Shown here: positions 38,859 to 50,646 of the stretch, one piece after another | Position numbering within the stretch: position 1 is the first letter of the stretch | How the letters are laid out: every line of letters starts with the position of its first letter | Assembly (NCBI RefSeq): GCF_019279795.1 | Contig: NC_056727.1 | Coordinates: forward strand, 1,208,674,413 to 1,208,738,412 | Origin: Protopterus annectens | Taxonomy: Eukaryota; Chordata; Ceratodontiformes; Protopteridae | Direction: 5' to 3' | Length of the DNA stretch: 64,000 nucleotides | Notes under the pieces: model-generated | Database searches by the model: none | The model's input: only the letters and a program-made list of their open reading frames with translations | Told to the model about the DNA's origin: nothing | Position numbers and translations under genes: made by a program

Positions 38859-40418
38859 TGAGGGAAGTGTTGAGTGCAACCCCTTATAGATGAATATGTC
38901 AGCCTGAGTGAGGGAAGTGTTGAGTGCAACCCCTTATAGATGAATATGTCAGCCTGAGTGAGGGAAGTGTTGAGTGCAACCCCTCATAGATGACTATATC
39001 AGCTTGCGTGAGGGAAGTGTTGAGTGCAACCCTTTATAGATGAATATATCAGCCTGAGTGAGGGAAGTGTTAAGTGCAACCCCTTATAGATGAATATGTC
39101 AGCCTGAGTGAGGGAACTGTTGAGTGTAATCCCTTATAGATGAATATGTCAGCCCGAGTGATCGAAGTGTTGAGTGCAACCCCTTATAGATGAATATGTC
39201 AGTCTGAGTCAGGGAAGTGCTGAATGCAACCCCTAATAGATGAATATGTTAGCCTGAATGAGGGAAGTGTTGAGTGCAACCCCTTATAGATGAATATGTC
39301 AGCCTGAGTGAGGGAAGTGTTGAGTGCAACCCCTTATAGATGAATATGTCAGCTTGAGTGAGGGAAGTGTTGAGTGCAACCCCTTATAGATGAATATGTC
39401 AGCCTGAGTGAGGGAAGTGTTGAGTTGAGTGTAATCCCTTATAGATAAACATATCAGCCTGAGTGAGGGAAGTGTTGAGTGCAACCCCTTATAGATGAAT
39501 ATGTCAGCCTGAGTGAAGGAAGTGTTGAGTGCAACCACTTATAGATGAATATATCAGCTTGATTGAGGGAAGTGTTGAGTGCAACCCCTTACAGATGAAT
39601 ATATCAGCCTGAGTGAGGAAAGTGTTGAGTGCAACCCCTTATAGATGAATATCAGCTTGAGTGAGGGAACTGTTGAGTGTAATCCCTTATAGATGAATAT
39701 GTCAGCCCGAGTGAGCGAAGTGTTGAGTGCAACCCCTTATAGATGAATATGTCAGGCTGAGTGAGGGAAGTGTTGAATGCAACCCCTAATAGATGAATAT
39801 GTTAGCCTGAATGAGGGAAGTGTTGAGTGCAACCCCTTATAGATGAATATGTCAGCCTGAGTGAGGGAAGTGTTGAGTGCAACCCCTTATAGATGAATAT
39901 ATCAGCTTGAGTGAGGGAAGTGTTGAGTGCAACCCCTTATAGATGAATATGTCAGCCTGAGTGAGGAAAGTGTTGAGTGCAACCCTTTATAGATGAATAT
40001 ATCAGCCTGAGTGAGGGAAGTGTTGAGTGCAACCCCTTATAGAAGAATATGTCAGCCTGAGTGAGGGAAGTGGTGAGTGCAACCCCTTATAGATGAATAT
40101 ATCAGCTTGAGTGAGGGAAGTGTTGAGTGCAACCCCTTATAGATGAATATGTCAGCCTGAATGAGGGAAGTGTTGAGTTGAGTGTAATCCCTTATAGATG
40201 AATATGTCAGCCTGACTGAGGGAAGTGTTGAGTGTATTCCCTTAGAGAAGAATATGTCAGCCTGAGTGAGGGAAATGTTGAGTGTATTACCTTAGAGATG
40301 AATATGTCAGCCTGAGTGAGGGAAGTGTTGAGTATAATCCCCTATAGATGAATATGTCAGCCTGAGTGAGGGAAGTGTTGAGTATAATCCCCTATAGATG
40401 AATATGTCAGCCTGAGTA
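38859..40418 (+). repeat. 50-bp minisatellite, about 31 units
   Basis: Head-to-tail array; a typical unit is gtgagggaagtgttgagtgc + aaccccttatagatgaatat + gtcagcctga. Variant units recur in the same order in two blocks starting near 39111 and 39663 (an aactgt/gtaatc unit, a gcccgag unit, a cctaatag + gttagcctgaatg unit), showing a block duplication of about 11 units. Units near the right end diverge (gtattccc, gtataatcc). Not coding: 50 is not a multiple of three. Confidence 0.95.
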
Positions 40419-42384
40419 GAGATTGATGAGGATAGGTTGAGTGCTGCACAGTTAAGAAATTGAAATGGATGTTTTTATACGTGTTCTGATAATTGATGAA
40501 TAGCATGAGTTAGATCTTTTGGTAATTTGAGACTGATGGATCAGTGGCTTCTGAACCAGGCTGTTCCCTGGAAGAACAGTTGTAACTGTACATCAGAGAA
40601 GAAGGCAAGTGCATTGTGCACCTCAAAGAGTTTCTGGAAAAAGCACTGTGAAGGAGTATGCATGTATTCGCACAGCAGTAACCATGTACGGAAGCTTGGA
40701 ACGTTTTTTTAAAGGGAGAGGGGGTGGAGGAATAACTTTAAAGGCCATGACATGGTTACATAAATAGAAGTAAGAGCTTAGAATGAGAGCTGAAGGGAAG
40801 GAGACAGATTTGTTAAAACAGCATAACAACAGCATTCGTATACTTGCAATAAATAGACAATGCATAATTTGGTAGCTGAACATCTAACCTACTAAAAAGA
40901 TTAATTGTCACAAGCATTCTTATGTCTTCACATTATGTATTTTTAATTTAAAAATGAAACATTTATAACTAATTTTCTAATCAAAAAATGCTCTTTTCTA
41001 TGTATTTTGTGAGATATGCAAGACAATTGCGTACAGTGCTAAGACTTGCAACACCAGTTGGTGGTCTGATGTAGCCCACCACAGGATAGTCTGGAGGGTA
41101 TTGTTAATTGCTTCTTTGCCCTGTATTGAACACAAAGCATCTGGGTTCTCTTGCAGACCTCACATCTGTTTGACTGAAAAGGATGTTGCTATGGTGATAC
41201 AAACTGTAAATAAACAAGCACTGTGAGGTTAGCTGGGGATAATCCACTTTTTACATGGTCACACTGGCTAGACTGCTAAGCCTTAACATCCTGGAAAGAA
41301 ATTTAAATGTAAAAAAAAGAAATTATCTAATGCCAGAAACATTATGCTTATAAAATAAAGTGCACTTCCTTAAACAGTGTAATTTATAACCACGTCACAA
41401 CAATTTTGTAGAGGTTTTATGAAAGTATATCACAACTTTTTATATTAAACACAAATAATTATGGATAATTTTGGCATAAGGACTTTGCAAATTATAAAAA
41501 ATGTTATATTAGACAGCATTTAATAGAGCTTACTGCCTAATGGTTCAGAAAGTTGAGCCTGACTTTATGTTTGTTGTGTCATTTATTGCAGCAAAGGGTG
41601 ATATGGAAAAAGAGTACAGTTGAAAATATCTGACACTTTTAGCAGCAGAGACAGCAGTTACACTGTTTCAATAGTCTGGATACTGTTTTGCATTTTAGCA
41701 TGGCTGAGTGCAGAGAAACAAGATGTCATTATTCTAATTGTTTCAACTTCTTTATTGTACTAGAGCCAAATAAATAAATCACAAATAGGATGCTGGTTAC
41801 TGGATGCTTTATTGTACTACAGTAGGTTTTAGCTAATATGGTTTCTTATTCATGGAGTTCATAATTAAATTATGTTTAACTCAGTGGTTCATAAGTTTCC
41901 CCATTCCGAATTGTAACAGTCCTTACAAACAAAGGTCATTCAATAAATGTACACCTCTGTACATTTTCCAACAAATATGTCATGCTTGAAAATATCTAGT
42001 TCACAGAGTGCAAAACAAATTATTATTCACTTTGCAACCATTATAACATTGAGATTTGGCATCCTTTCTGTATTAACTCCTCATAATTACAGTCAGAACT
42101 ACTTGACAAACAAAAACACATTAAAAGGTTTGAAGATGCATTTGAGCAATTGAAAAGATGTAGTAGAAGGGAGAAAACTAGGTAGTTAAGGAAGAGTGTG
42201 GGGACAGCTGTGCTGAGTTAATTTTAACTCTTATAAAATAAGCAAATGATAACACCAGACATTTATTCTGCACTTAAAGTAACATATTTTCTTTATGCCA
42301 CTATACTGCACATGGAGTAGCTTGTTAATAGCGAATGTAAAGCCTATATGAGGTATATACATCTGCAGGATCTGTTTCTAATTC
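40419..42384. other. No recognisable feature
   Basis: About 2 kb of AT-rich sequence without recognised repeats or long open frames. Confidence 0.45.
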
Positions 42385-42700
42385 ATATCTCTCAACTAAT
42401 CCCGATATTGTCTTATAGTTTTGCCTTGTCCGTCATAGAAGTTTTGGGTTTCTGATAAATCACTGAGGATTATGGCCAGTCAGTAATGCCAGTTATTAGA
42501 GTTTCATACCTCTTATTGTTCAAAAACTCCATGTAGATGCAAAACCTGTTGTTGTATTAACTTTTGTAAGCACATTAAAGTAATATTTAAAACTTATCCC
42601 TGATTTTGAGTCTTTGCCCCCCCCCCTTACTATTTCTTTGTCCAGAACTCTTGAACAATGAAGTTAGCATGCATGTTCTGCCAACACACATGTATTCTAC
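42385..42700 (+). mobile_element. Inverted-repeat element, diverged copy
   Basis: Same family and orientation as 19196-19508: begins atatctctcaac, keeps aaatcactgaggat in the middle and tttctttgtccagaac near the right end. A C run (42617-42626) sits where the other copy reads as a short G/C-poor stretch. The right terminus is decayed. Confidence 0.5.
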
Positions 42701-43800
42701 AAAAGCTAGAGGCAAGTTTAGCTCTTTTACAGACCTTGTTGCCTTTTATAGTGTCAAAAAGGTATAATTCATATTTCCCTGTCAAATAAATATTACACAG
42801 AAATTGCACATTCAAAAAACAAAGGTGAGTTTGCATTTTTAATTTTCTTATAATTTTTCTAACCATTGCTAGTGGTAACCATTTTACTGTATGTTATTGT
42901 TTGAGTAAAAATTTGGTAGCTGAACATAAACTGAAAACGTTTTTTACTTATGCTGAATGAGAAGTCCAAGCTTCTATACAAACTTTATCTGGATGTAATA
43001 AGAAGTTGTGAAATATAGGATATTCATAAAATATGTTATCTTAGTTACTTCTAGTAGCAGAATAATATCATCAACAGTCAGGTAGAGGTGACAGTTCAAT
43101 ATCAGACAGTCTTTAGGGTGTCAGAAAGGCTCTGCACAAATATTTCCATGTAAAGATTTCCCAGCAACAAAGTCAAGTGGTTTTATATGTGGAAGAAAAA
43201 ATGTTTTCCATATATATATATATACGTCAGTTTTTTGGGGGTATTGGATTTGTTTGATGTATTATTTTATATAATGCATGTCTAGCTGCACATATTAAAT
43301 GACAAAGCATGTATCTCTTGGAATACCTGCTATACAGTGTTAACAGATAGCAGTCCCAATGGAGGGAAGGTACTGAGAGAATGGAATTTAAAAAGGCCAG
43401 TCATATTGCAGAAAAACAAACACCATCCTGAATTGTATGTCAGTCAGACGTGCTTTTCTACTGATGCAATATGCTCTAAAAAGGAATCCTTTAATTTTTC
43501 ATACTTGTTTAATAGCAGTTGTCTGGCTAGAGTGTTTGACCTGTATAGTCATAAAGAGTGCAGTTGGAAAGCGTAGTACAGTATATGTGGGTGACATCCA
43601 AGGAAGTGTTTAAACTTAGACAGATTTTGAGTAAGAGAAGAAAATTTCAGCAGTAATTTGTGGGTACATTGAAGTTACCTCCTCAAACCAAGACCTAGAC
43701 AGATGGTTCTGGTTTTCTGATTCTTATTAATTTACATTGCTTTATGAGAACCGATAAAACAGCATGTATGGCCTCCAAATGTTTTACAATTTAGAGATCC
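42701..43800. other. No recognisable feature
   Basis: AT-rich; a short (TA)n at 43211-43224 is the only simple repeat noted. Confidence 0.45.
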
Positions 43801-43814
43801 CATGTCTCACACAC

Positions 43815-43876
43815 AAATGCATGCATGCACACACACATATACATGATGCACACACACGTATACATGTACACTTCCA

Positions 43877-43934
<58 letters not shown>

Positions 43935-44095
43935 CACATATATACATGATGCACACACACACACACACATATATATGTACTCTCACACACACATAAACAC
44001 ACATGCAAACATGCACACACACACACATACACACACACACATGATTCACGGACATATATACATGTACTCACACACACATACACACATATGCGCGA

Positions 44096-44175
<80 letters not shown>
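43815..44175 (+). repeat. Compound (CA)n microsatellite
   Basis: About 360 bp of CA repeats broken by acatgatgcac, atatacatgtac and similar strings that themselves recur (three times around 43840-44065). The final 75 bp are pure CA. Open frames of His-Thr or Cys-Val repeats are artefacts. Confidence 0.96.
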
Positions 44176-44178
<3 letters not shown>

Positions 44179-44879
44179 TAATAATGCATGCCAGAGTATA
44201 TGAATTCATGTAAATAAAGCCTATCCTGCCTTGAAAGATGGCTGCATTGGGACATGTTTGTCGGAACACTGGTTCTAGTGGCTACTAGAGAAAATTTAAC
44301 ACGGGTTGTTAAATTTCTTGAGGTGAGATATTGTCATAATGTTTGGAAGCTGTCTGCATAATGAGCTCAACTTCACACATTAATGTAATTTTAATGGCAC
44401 ATAAGCTTTGCTGAAGGGGCATGAATGAATAAAACGCTCTGTATTTGAAGAGAAGAATCACTTATTTGTTTCTTTCAAGACTGGTTATCATGTATTCTAG
44501 TACATGATGAACTTTAATGGAGATAAATGTAAAAGGGAACAAAGGATGTTGGGGTGAAAAAAGGAGTGCAGTTTAATGGAATTGTCATTGACTTATTGGG
44601 ATTAACAGTGTACTATGTAAGCTTGTCTTATTATTTGCCAAAACGCAGGAGGGTGTTATCTGAACCTGAAGGGAAAAAAATCTGTAAACAGAGGTAATAT
44701 ATACTGTGCCTAGTTATCAGACATGAGTATTCAGACTATTTATATTTCTGTTATTCATGATCAGCTGTGATAAGGATTTGATGGTTAATGTAAACGGCAT
44801 GTATGCCATTCAGAAGCTTCATTTAGTTTTTGTGTGAATTACATTATATTACTTTTATTTGGTGTCAGGAGACAATAAT

Positions 44880-45170
44880 TTAGTCTAGTCTACTCTTTAA
44901 GTGCTTTAACATTCTCCCTCCTTTCGGTCCCACCTTGTCTCTGTGAATTGTCTCTCCATCAACTTTTCTGGAAGTCCATTCCATGGGTGTACAACCCACT
45001 CTGTTGAGAAGGACTTTAGAAGATCCAGGCAAGTAGGTAGTTGTTACAATGTGCTGCCTGTGCCTCCCCTCACGACCTTCAGCATGACTCCTTCTCATCT
45101 CTCTAATATGATCTTGTGCACCAATATCAGTTTCCTTTGTAGCATCTAGTCTCAGGTAAGAGGAACTCTG
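44880..45170 (-). pseudogene. Possible LINE ORF2 C-terminus (CR1/L2-group)
   Basis: One minus-strand frame reads WVVHPWNGLPEKLM, resembling the ...RVV..WN.LPE.VV... C-terminal block of CR1/L2-type ORF2. It is followed in another frame by LKHLKSRLD, the usual ...FK..LD ending. Upstream homology is not visible. Confidence 0.4.
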
Positions 45171-46561
45171 ACTCTACTAGGCTCTGGCCATATTCCCTCC
45201 CCTCCATCCCACCATTGTTCTGATACCTTTCCTCTTCTATCCTTTTATATGCTGAGTTTGTGTCTTCAGGACAAATTACCCTGATCTAGATGGGCATATA
45301 CAGAATAGAAGAAGTTGGCTTGTTCAAATAGCTCACATAGTCATATGTATCTTGCATTGCAAATCTATTAAGCAATTTAAATTCAATGCAAGGAATAATT
45401 TTTGAGCTTTAGTAATACTGTAGTGGATGCCATATTCCAAGCAAGAAAGGATAGCTTGCATAATTCCATAATTTCCTGAATCTTATAGAAGGAATTAGAG
45501 GGATTAGGAACGTGTTTTCTAGATCTCATTTTCTGATCTTAAAATGCAGCACCTGGGACCCTTCTGCAATCAGATTTTTCCTAGTAGCATCAGCTAGGAT
45601 CACGTACCTTACTTCTGTCCAATAAACAAATTCTAGTGAACAAGTTACATACTAACTACTTGTGAAATATCATGAATAGAATTAACTGACTATAATCTGT
45701 AATATTGTTTTGACACATGGTGTTTCTACTTTGATTTTCTTATACCTATTTTTGCTCGCATTCATTGTTTTACCATTCCTGTCTCTGTATCTCTGACCTG
45801 ATGAGTTCTTCAGGCGTTACAACCATCCATGTAGGTTATACCTTAAACATGTTATCATGCTACGTATTGTAAAACCTTGAAGCATGACTACAATATTGCA
45901 CTGCTTGTTTGCTGATGACGTACTAAATGTAAACACCTTGCACAAACTGTAATGTTTAAATGCTTGTATGCCTTGTTTGCTGTGTACATTTTTGGTTGTA
46001 AACCACATACTGAGCCTGAAAATGGTCCAGTTAAATCAGTGCTCTACTCCAGTTAACAATTCTATAAATAAAAAAAAATAAATAGTTTATCATATTTTTC
46101 TATTCAGCTACCACATTGGGTTTATGCATGCACTATGCTGGTGCGTGGTGTGATGTGAAAGAGAGGTCCCTTTAGTCAAATGACAATAGCATTTAGGAAT
46201 AAGGACTTTTCTCATCCTGTTATTCCTGAAGCCAGTAGATCTTGATGGCCCACAATGAAGGAGGTCCATTGGGTCCTTCTCTACAAAAGTCTCTGGTTTA
46301 GGCCCAAGATGTAAAGCAGCTGTTTAAAGACTGTTGACACCCCTGATACTGAACATGTCATGACTTAAGTCTCCATACCACTATCATTTGCAGGTATCTC
46401 CCCCATATAGCTATGACATGTCGTCTCACTCCACCAGTGCCCATACCCCATATACGTATTCAGGGTGTGCACGCAATTAGGAGCTGGAAGTGTCTTCATC
46501 TTTGTCAATCTCCTTTGAAGAGTCAGATCTGGAACCATTATCTCCACATTATCTACACGAT
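45171..46561. other. No recognisable gene
   Basis: AT-rich sequence. A run ending tctataaataaaaaaaaata near 46064-46081 could be the 3' end of an unrecognised retroposon. Confidence 0.35.
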
Positions 46562-46861
46562 GGGTAAAGATAATGACACCTTCCGTTCCCACGACAGGTA
46601 AAGATAATGAGACCTTCCGTTCCCACGACAGGTAAAGATAATGAGACCTTCCGTTCCCACGACAGGTAAAGATAATGAGACCTTCCGTTCCCACGACAGG
46701 TAAAGATAATGAGACCTTCCGTTCCCACGACAGGTAAAGATAATGAGACCTTCCGTTCCCACGACAGGTAAAGATAATGAAACCTTCCGTTCCCACGACA
46801 GGTAAAGATAATGAGACCTTCCGTTCCCACGACAGGTAAAGATAATGAGACCTTCCGTTCC
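46562..46861 (+). repeat. 34-bp minisatellite, about 9 near-identical units
   Basis: Units start at 46569 and every 34 bp to 46841; typical unit gataatgagaccttccgttc + ccacgacaggtaaa. Only unit 1 (gacacc) and unit 7 (gaaacc) differ internally. Because 34 is not a multiple of three, each minus frame runs through all phases, and all three stay open (up to 169 codons). That is a consequence of one stop-free unit, not evidence for a gene. Confidence 0.96.
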
Positions 46862-48405
46862 TGCTGTACTCCACTGGCTCACCACCTCCTCTGGAGAAAC
46901 GTTATAGGCTTACGACATCCACTATTGTCTAGCTTATGGCACCTTTCTTTCTGATCATAGACATATATAACTAAGTATCTGAAAAAGGGGGGTGGGGAGA
47001 CTCTTGTATCATTCCCTGAAGAAGATGGAAGTTCTTTATAAGCCCCTGATTTACTCAAGCAAGATCCAGACCAAGCATCTTACAAAAGATGCCTTCATGT
47101 CTCAGTGGCACAGAACCAAGAGGTCACAGCTTCTGGACAAAGTTTAAAGTGTTGGACAGGATAAACCAGTGAACATTCTCATCTGCCATATTAAGGTTTA
47201 GACTCTCAACTATTCATCTCACCTGCCCAGTTTCCAGCCCTCATTAGTAGATCAGGTACTGTAAAAGCTCTCAGATGTTGTGGAATTTGGGCTTAAATAC
47301 TCAATTTTTGCTTCCAAAGTGGGTTGTCATATGGCTCACTGTAATTTTGACCATGCTGGTACCATACCTGGGGTGACAGCTTCAGCTATGCTCCTGCTTA
47401 GGATGAAGACTGATGCTGTTTCTATTATAGAGAAGCTTAGGCAGCATATCCTGGATCACATCACTTCAGTGAAAAAGTTCTGCTCATCGAGACATTGGGG
47501 GACCTGGCAGATGAAGTGGAGAAGAGGAACCAGTCATTCACCACAATAGTTGACCTTTACAAGTTGCCATGCTCACTCCCTTCTATTTCTTCTAGGTCTA
47601 GTCATTTCTCTAAACAGAATCCCTATTCACAGACAGACTATAGAGGGCCTTTCAGTGTCAGATGGTCTTGTCCTGCAGACCACTGCATCAGGATGAAGAC
47701 CCCACTGTCTCATCAGTTGCAGTTATTAGGGCTTTCCAAGGAAGTAATTTCTGCAAGTTTACTGGGGGGGGGGGGGGCATCACAAGTGACCACTGATTTC
47801 TTGTTGTCATCATTGGCTTCATGTCCTTGAGCTCTTAGGTCTTCCCAAGAGTGGTCTGTGTGCAGAGATCAAACCATTTTCAAAGATTTGTTGGGACAAG
47901 CCAACAGACTACTACTCAAATAAGCTGTAGAAACTGACAATTCTCTAGAATGATACCAAGGGATTTTCATATCTTGTTACTTTTGAAAGGGTTAGAGTGG
48001 TTCTCTTTCATTCCAGACCTTAGTGGCTTCATTAAGCTCAGCCAGTACAAGATACTCTGGATGCTGACTCTCAGGAATCTGTGACATTGTTGGGTCATTG
48101 AACTCACCAAAACAATATTTACAGAATAAAAGACAAGCATAACCAGATAAGGTTTCATGCCTCAAAGGTACTTTATCAGATTAATCCAGTCAATAGAAAT
48201 TACTACCATATTTTCTCTCCTCACCACCAAAAACGTTTACTAAGATACTAGCTATGCCACTGGGGACTTTGCAGAAGTAGCACCATGGGTTTCTCTTACC
48301 TAAAAGACTGCTCCTGGTGGCTGTCACAAGGTCATCTCTTTTGGTGTCCCTAGATTAGATGCTCCAGTTGCTACAGTCTTTGAGAGTTACTATAAATTGA
48401 GAGAT
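46862..48405. other. Unassigned, some open frames
   Basis: Plus-strand open stretches at 47280-47549 and 47495-47830 (SAMLLLRMKTDAVSIIEKLR and others) look like a decayed coding region. The family is not recognised; a retrotransposon gag- or pol-like origin is possible. A run of 14 G at 47764-47777 interrupts the second. Confidence 0.3.
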
Positions 48406-48483
48406 GTCCTCCCTGATCACATCCTAATGGGCTGCCTTAATTGGGTCCTCCCTGATCACATCCTAATGGGCTGCCTTAATTGG
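48406..48483 (+). repeat. Perfect 39-bp tandem duplication
   Basis: 48406-48444 is repeated exactly at 48445-48483 (gtcctccctgatcacatcct... ending ccttaattgg). A recent local duplication. Confidence 0.95.
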
Positions 48484-48747
48484 TTGCAGTTGGATATTGC
48501 CCACAATTGATCATTCCTGTCAAGGAAAGAACATAGGAGGTCAAAGCCATGACAACCAGTGTGTAGATCCAGCAGATGGTCCAAGCATGGCTCCTTCTGT
48601 ACTTTCTTAACTCATTACATCCAAGTGATGCTTCCAGGTGCATCTGCAGTTAACTCCTACTGATGCCTCTAGGTGTCAAATATTGCTTGTTCATATTTGC
48701 ATTAATAATTCCAAAACCATGTCATATAAAGGGTTTTAAAAGATTTC

Positions 48748-48799
48748 TTCTTAAAGCTTACACTACAGCAAATTCAGCTGCATTAATATTTGACCTCTG
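48748..48799 (+). repeat. 52-bp direct repeat flanking Penelope element, left
   Basis: Starts ttcttaaagcttacactaca and ends tttgacctctg. Matches 50595-50646 with two transitions. Confidence 0.9.
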
Positions 48800-48918
48800 A
48801 ATCCACAAAAATACTGGATAGAGAAACCAATGAATAAAAAGTCTCAAAATGTATTTCCAGTAATCCAAGTAAAACGAATTCAGTCCAAATTAAATCCCAA
48901 AAAGACTTTATTTGTAGT

Positions 48919-48961
48919 TGGTAAGCGCTTTCATGACAAACAATTTCACTTCATCAGACCA
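48919..48961 (-). ncRNA. Hammerhead-ribozyme motif (type with minimal stem III)
   Basis: On the minus strand: stem I arm TGGT, core CTGATGA, stem II arms GTGA and TCAT around a nine-base loop with one unpaired A before the first arm, core GAAA, palindromic GCGC as minimal stem III, TT at the cleavage position, then stem I arm ACCA, which pairs perfectly with TGGT. All conserved core bases are present. Penelope-like elements are known to carry such ribozymes, often acting as dimers because stem III is so short. It lies in the element's 3' region. Confidence 0.8.
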
Positions 48962-49254
48962 TGTAAAAGCATATGAAAAAGATCACCAATTTTTAAAATA
49001 CATTCATCCAATCAAAATTTAAAATCAATTAAGTGAGTAAGATCAGTCAAATGAGTAACTAATTAACTCATCACTTAAGTAGGCATAGAAGCTTTTATAA
49101 AGCTAATTTCTAAAGTCTTGTTAAAAAAAACAATAATTATATAGACAGTAGTTAACTAAACTAAAACAAAGATAGATCTTCTATGAGTGCAAAATGCATC
49201 TATGCAACATGAAGCTGTGTATTTAATATCTCTAAAATATCTAATATGTCTATC

Positions 49255-50589
49255 TCATTTAAATAGTTTCCTGTTTTTTAACACTGGTCTTGAAGGTACA
49301 CTGTCATTAAGCCCCTTCCCTTTATTCGCCCTTAGTCTTATGATCCATCTGGTTTCAGAAGTTTCAGTGTAGTTCTGTATATCACCACCTCTATTATTGA
49401 AGTCAACTCTCTCTACAACCATAAAGGTAAAACAGTGCTCAATTCCTTGTAAACTTGCATGTCTAGCTAATGCATTCGTAGTAGTACCATTCCTGACATG
49501 GAGAAGGTGTTCTCTGATCCTATATCTAAGTTTCCTATTGGTTTTGCCTATATAGAATGCTGAACATAGGCTGCAGATTGCCAGATATACAACATTTTCA
49601 GTGTTGCAGTCTGCTGTTACATCAAATCTATAGGTACGCTGAGTGTCTGGATGGATAAACTCATTGCTCTTATTTATATATGTACATTGATTGCAATTGC
49701 CACAAGATGTTGTACCCTTTGCTCCCTCTATTCTATGTCTCTGACTTTCTTTGGGATAACATAACATTCTTTTTAGTGACTTCCTGTTCCTATACAAAAA
49801 GTTAGGACTTTCTCCTATTCCCTCTTTAATCTCAGGATTCTGAGTTAAGATACACCAATTTTTCTTAATCACATTCGTTACTATATTTATGTCACTGGTA
49901 TAGTGTGTGGAGTATCTAATATTGGCTTTCTTGTGTTTCTGTTGTTCTATCCTTTCACCTCTCAAAGAAAAGTAAGGTTTACCTATGTTATCTCTCCAGG
50001 AGGTGGCTTTACTCAGGATATCATCTGTCATGCTGTCTGTATATCCTCTCTTACTAAACCTGGAACCAATGTCTACCAGTTCTTCCTTAAATATTTCATC
50101 CTTAGCTGTTAATCTAGAGGTTCTAAGGGGTTGTCCCTTTACTATATTCTTGAATATGTGTCCTGCGTGCATGCTGCTTCTATGAAGTAGGGTATTCCTA
50201 TGGAATGTCTTCCTGAACAATCTAGTTGTTATACCCTCCACATCATCTGTAAGAACAGTAACATCAAGAAAATCAATTTTCTCAGTAGAGTAGCTCATTT
50301 CAAACTACAGAAAATTAGTGCTATTTCCTATTTTAGTGTGGAATTCCTCTAGAGTATCAACAGTCCCATTCCAAACAAGAAAGAGGTCGTCTACGAATCT
50401 TTTATAGAATAAAATTTGCCATTTGTTTCTATGTAGCATATGTTTGTTCTCCCATTCAGCCACGACGAGATTAGCATAGCTATTGGCACTAGCCGTGCCC
50501 ATAGCTACGCCATCTCTCTGTACAAATAATTTCCCATCAAAGTACATAACATTGTTGGATTGAACTAACTTCATCAACAGACATATCAA
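49255..50589 (-). pseudogene. Penelope-like RT end plus GIY-YIG endonuclease, one stop
   Basis: Two open pieces in one frame, 50305-50589 and 49255-50298, separated only by a TAG at 50305-50307. The first has RT blocks DGVAMGTASANSYANLVVAEWE and YKRFVDDLFLVW; the active-site DD is kept. The second begins IDFLDVTV, typical of the RT end. It then has a Cys cluster (CGNCNQC at 199-205, numbering from the Met at 50298) and the endonuclease: VVYLAICSLCSAFYIGKTNR at 236-255, R261 and the Glu in ETRWII (315). GIY-YIG enzymes nick DNA; in Penelope elements this starts integration. The 5' half of the ORF is missing, so the copy cannot move alone. Confidence 0.9.
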
Positions 50590-50594
50590 ATCTA

Positions 50595-50646
50595 TTCTTA
50601 AAGCTTACACTATAGCAAATTCGGCTGCATTAATATTTGACCTCTG
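50595..50646 (+). repeat. 52-bp direct repeat flanking Penelope element, right
   Basis: Partner of 48748-48799, two mismatches. Confidence 0.9.

Larger units (their letters stand above)
48748..50646 (-). mobile_element. Penelope-like element, 5'-truncated, GIY-YIG endonuclease kept
   Basis: Minus-strand element bounded by 52-bp direct repeats at 48748-48799 and 50595-50646 (50 of 52 identical). In element order: end of the RT palm (50305-50589), linker and GIY-YIG endonuclease (49255-50298), a 3' region with a hammerhead motif (48919-48961), then the repeat. The repeats could be a long target-site duplication or the short pseudo-LTR left by partial tandem integration. Coding sequence is far better preserved than in the element at 33.6 kb, so it is younger. 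It belongs to a different Penelope family. Confidence 0.85.

Noticed and set aside
38859-40418. CRISPR array
   Set aside because: Units follow one another without unique spacers and the setting is eukaryotic; this is a minisatellite.
43784-44269. 161-codon frame through CA repeats
   Set aside because: Pure simple-sequence artefact.
45798-45830. Another hammerhead (ctgatgag)
   Set aside because: No GAAA box and no pairing stem I arms nearby.
46365-46885. Repeat protein in three minus frames
   Set aside because: One stop-free 34-bp unit necessarily keeps all frames open; no start context, conservation or flanking coding sequence.
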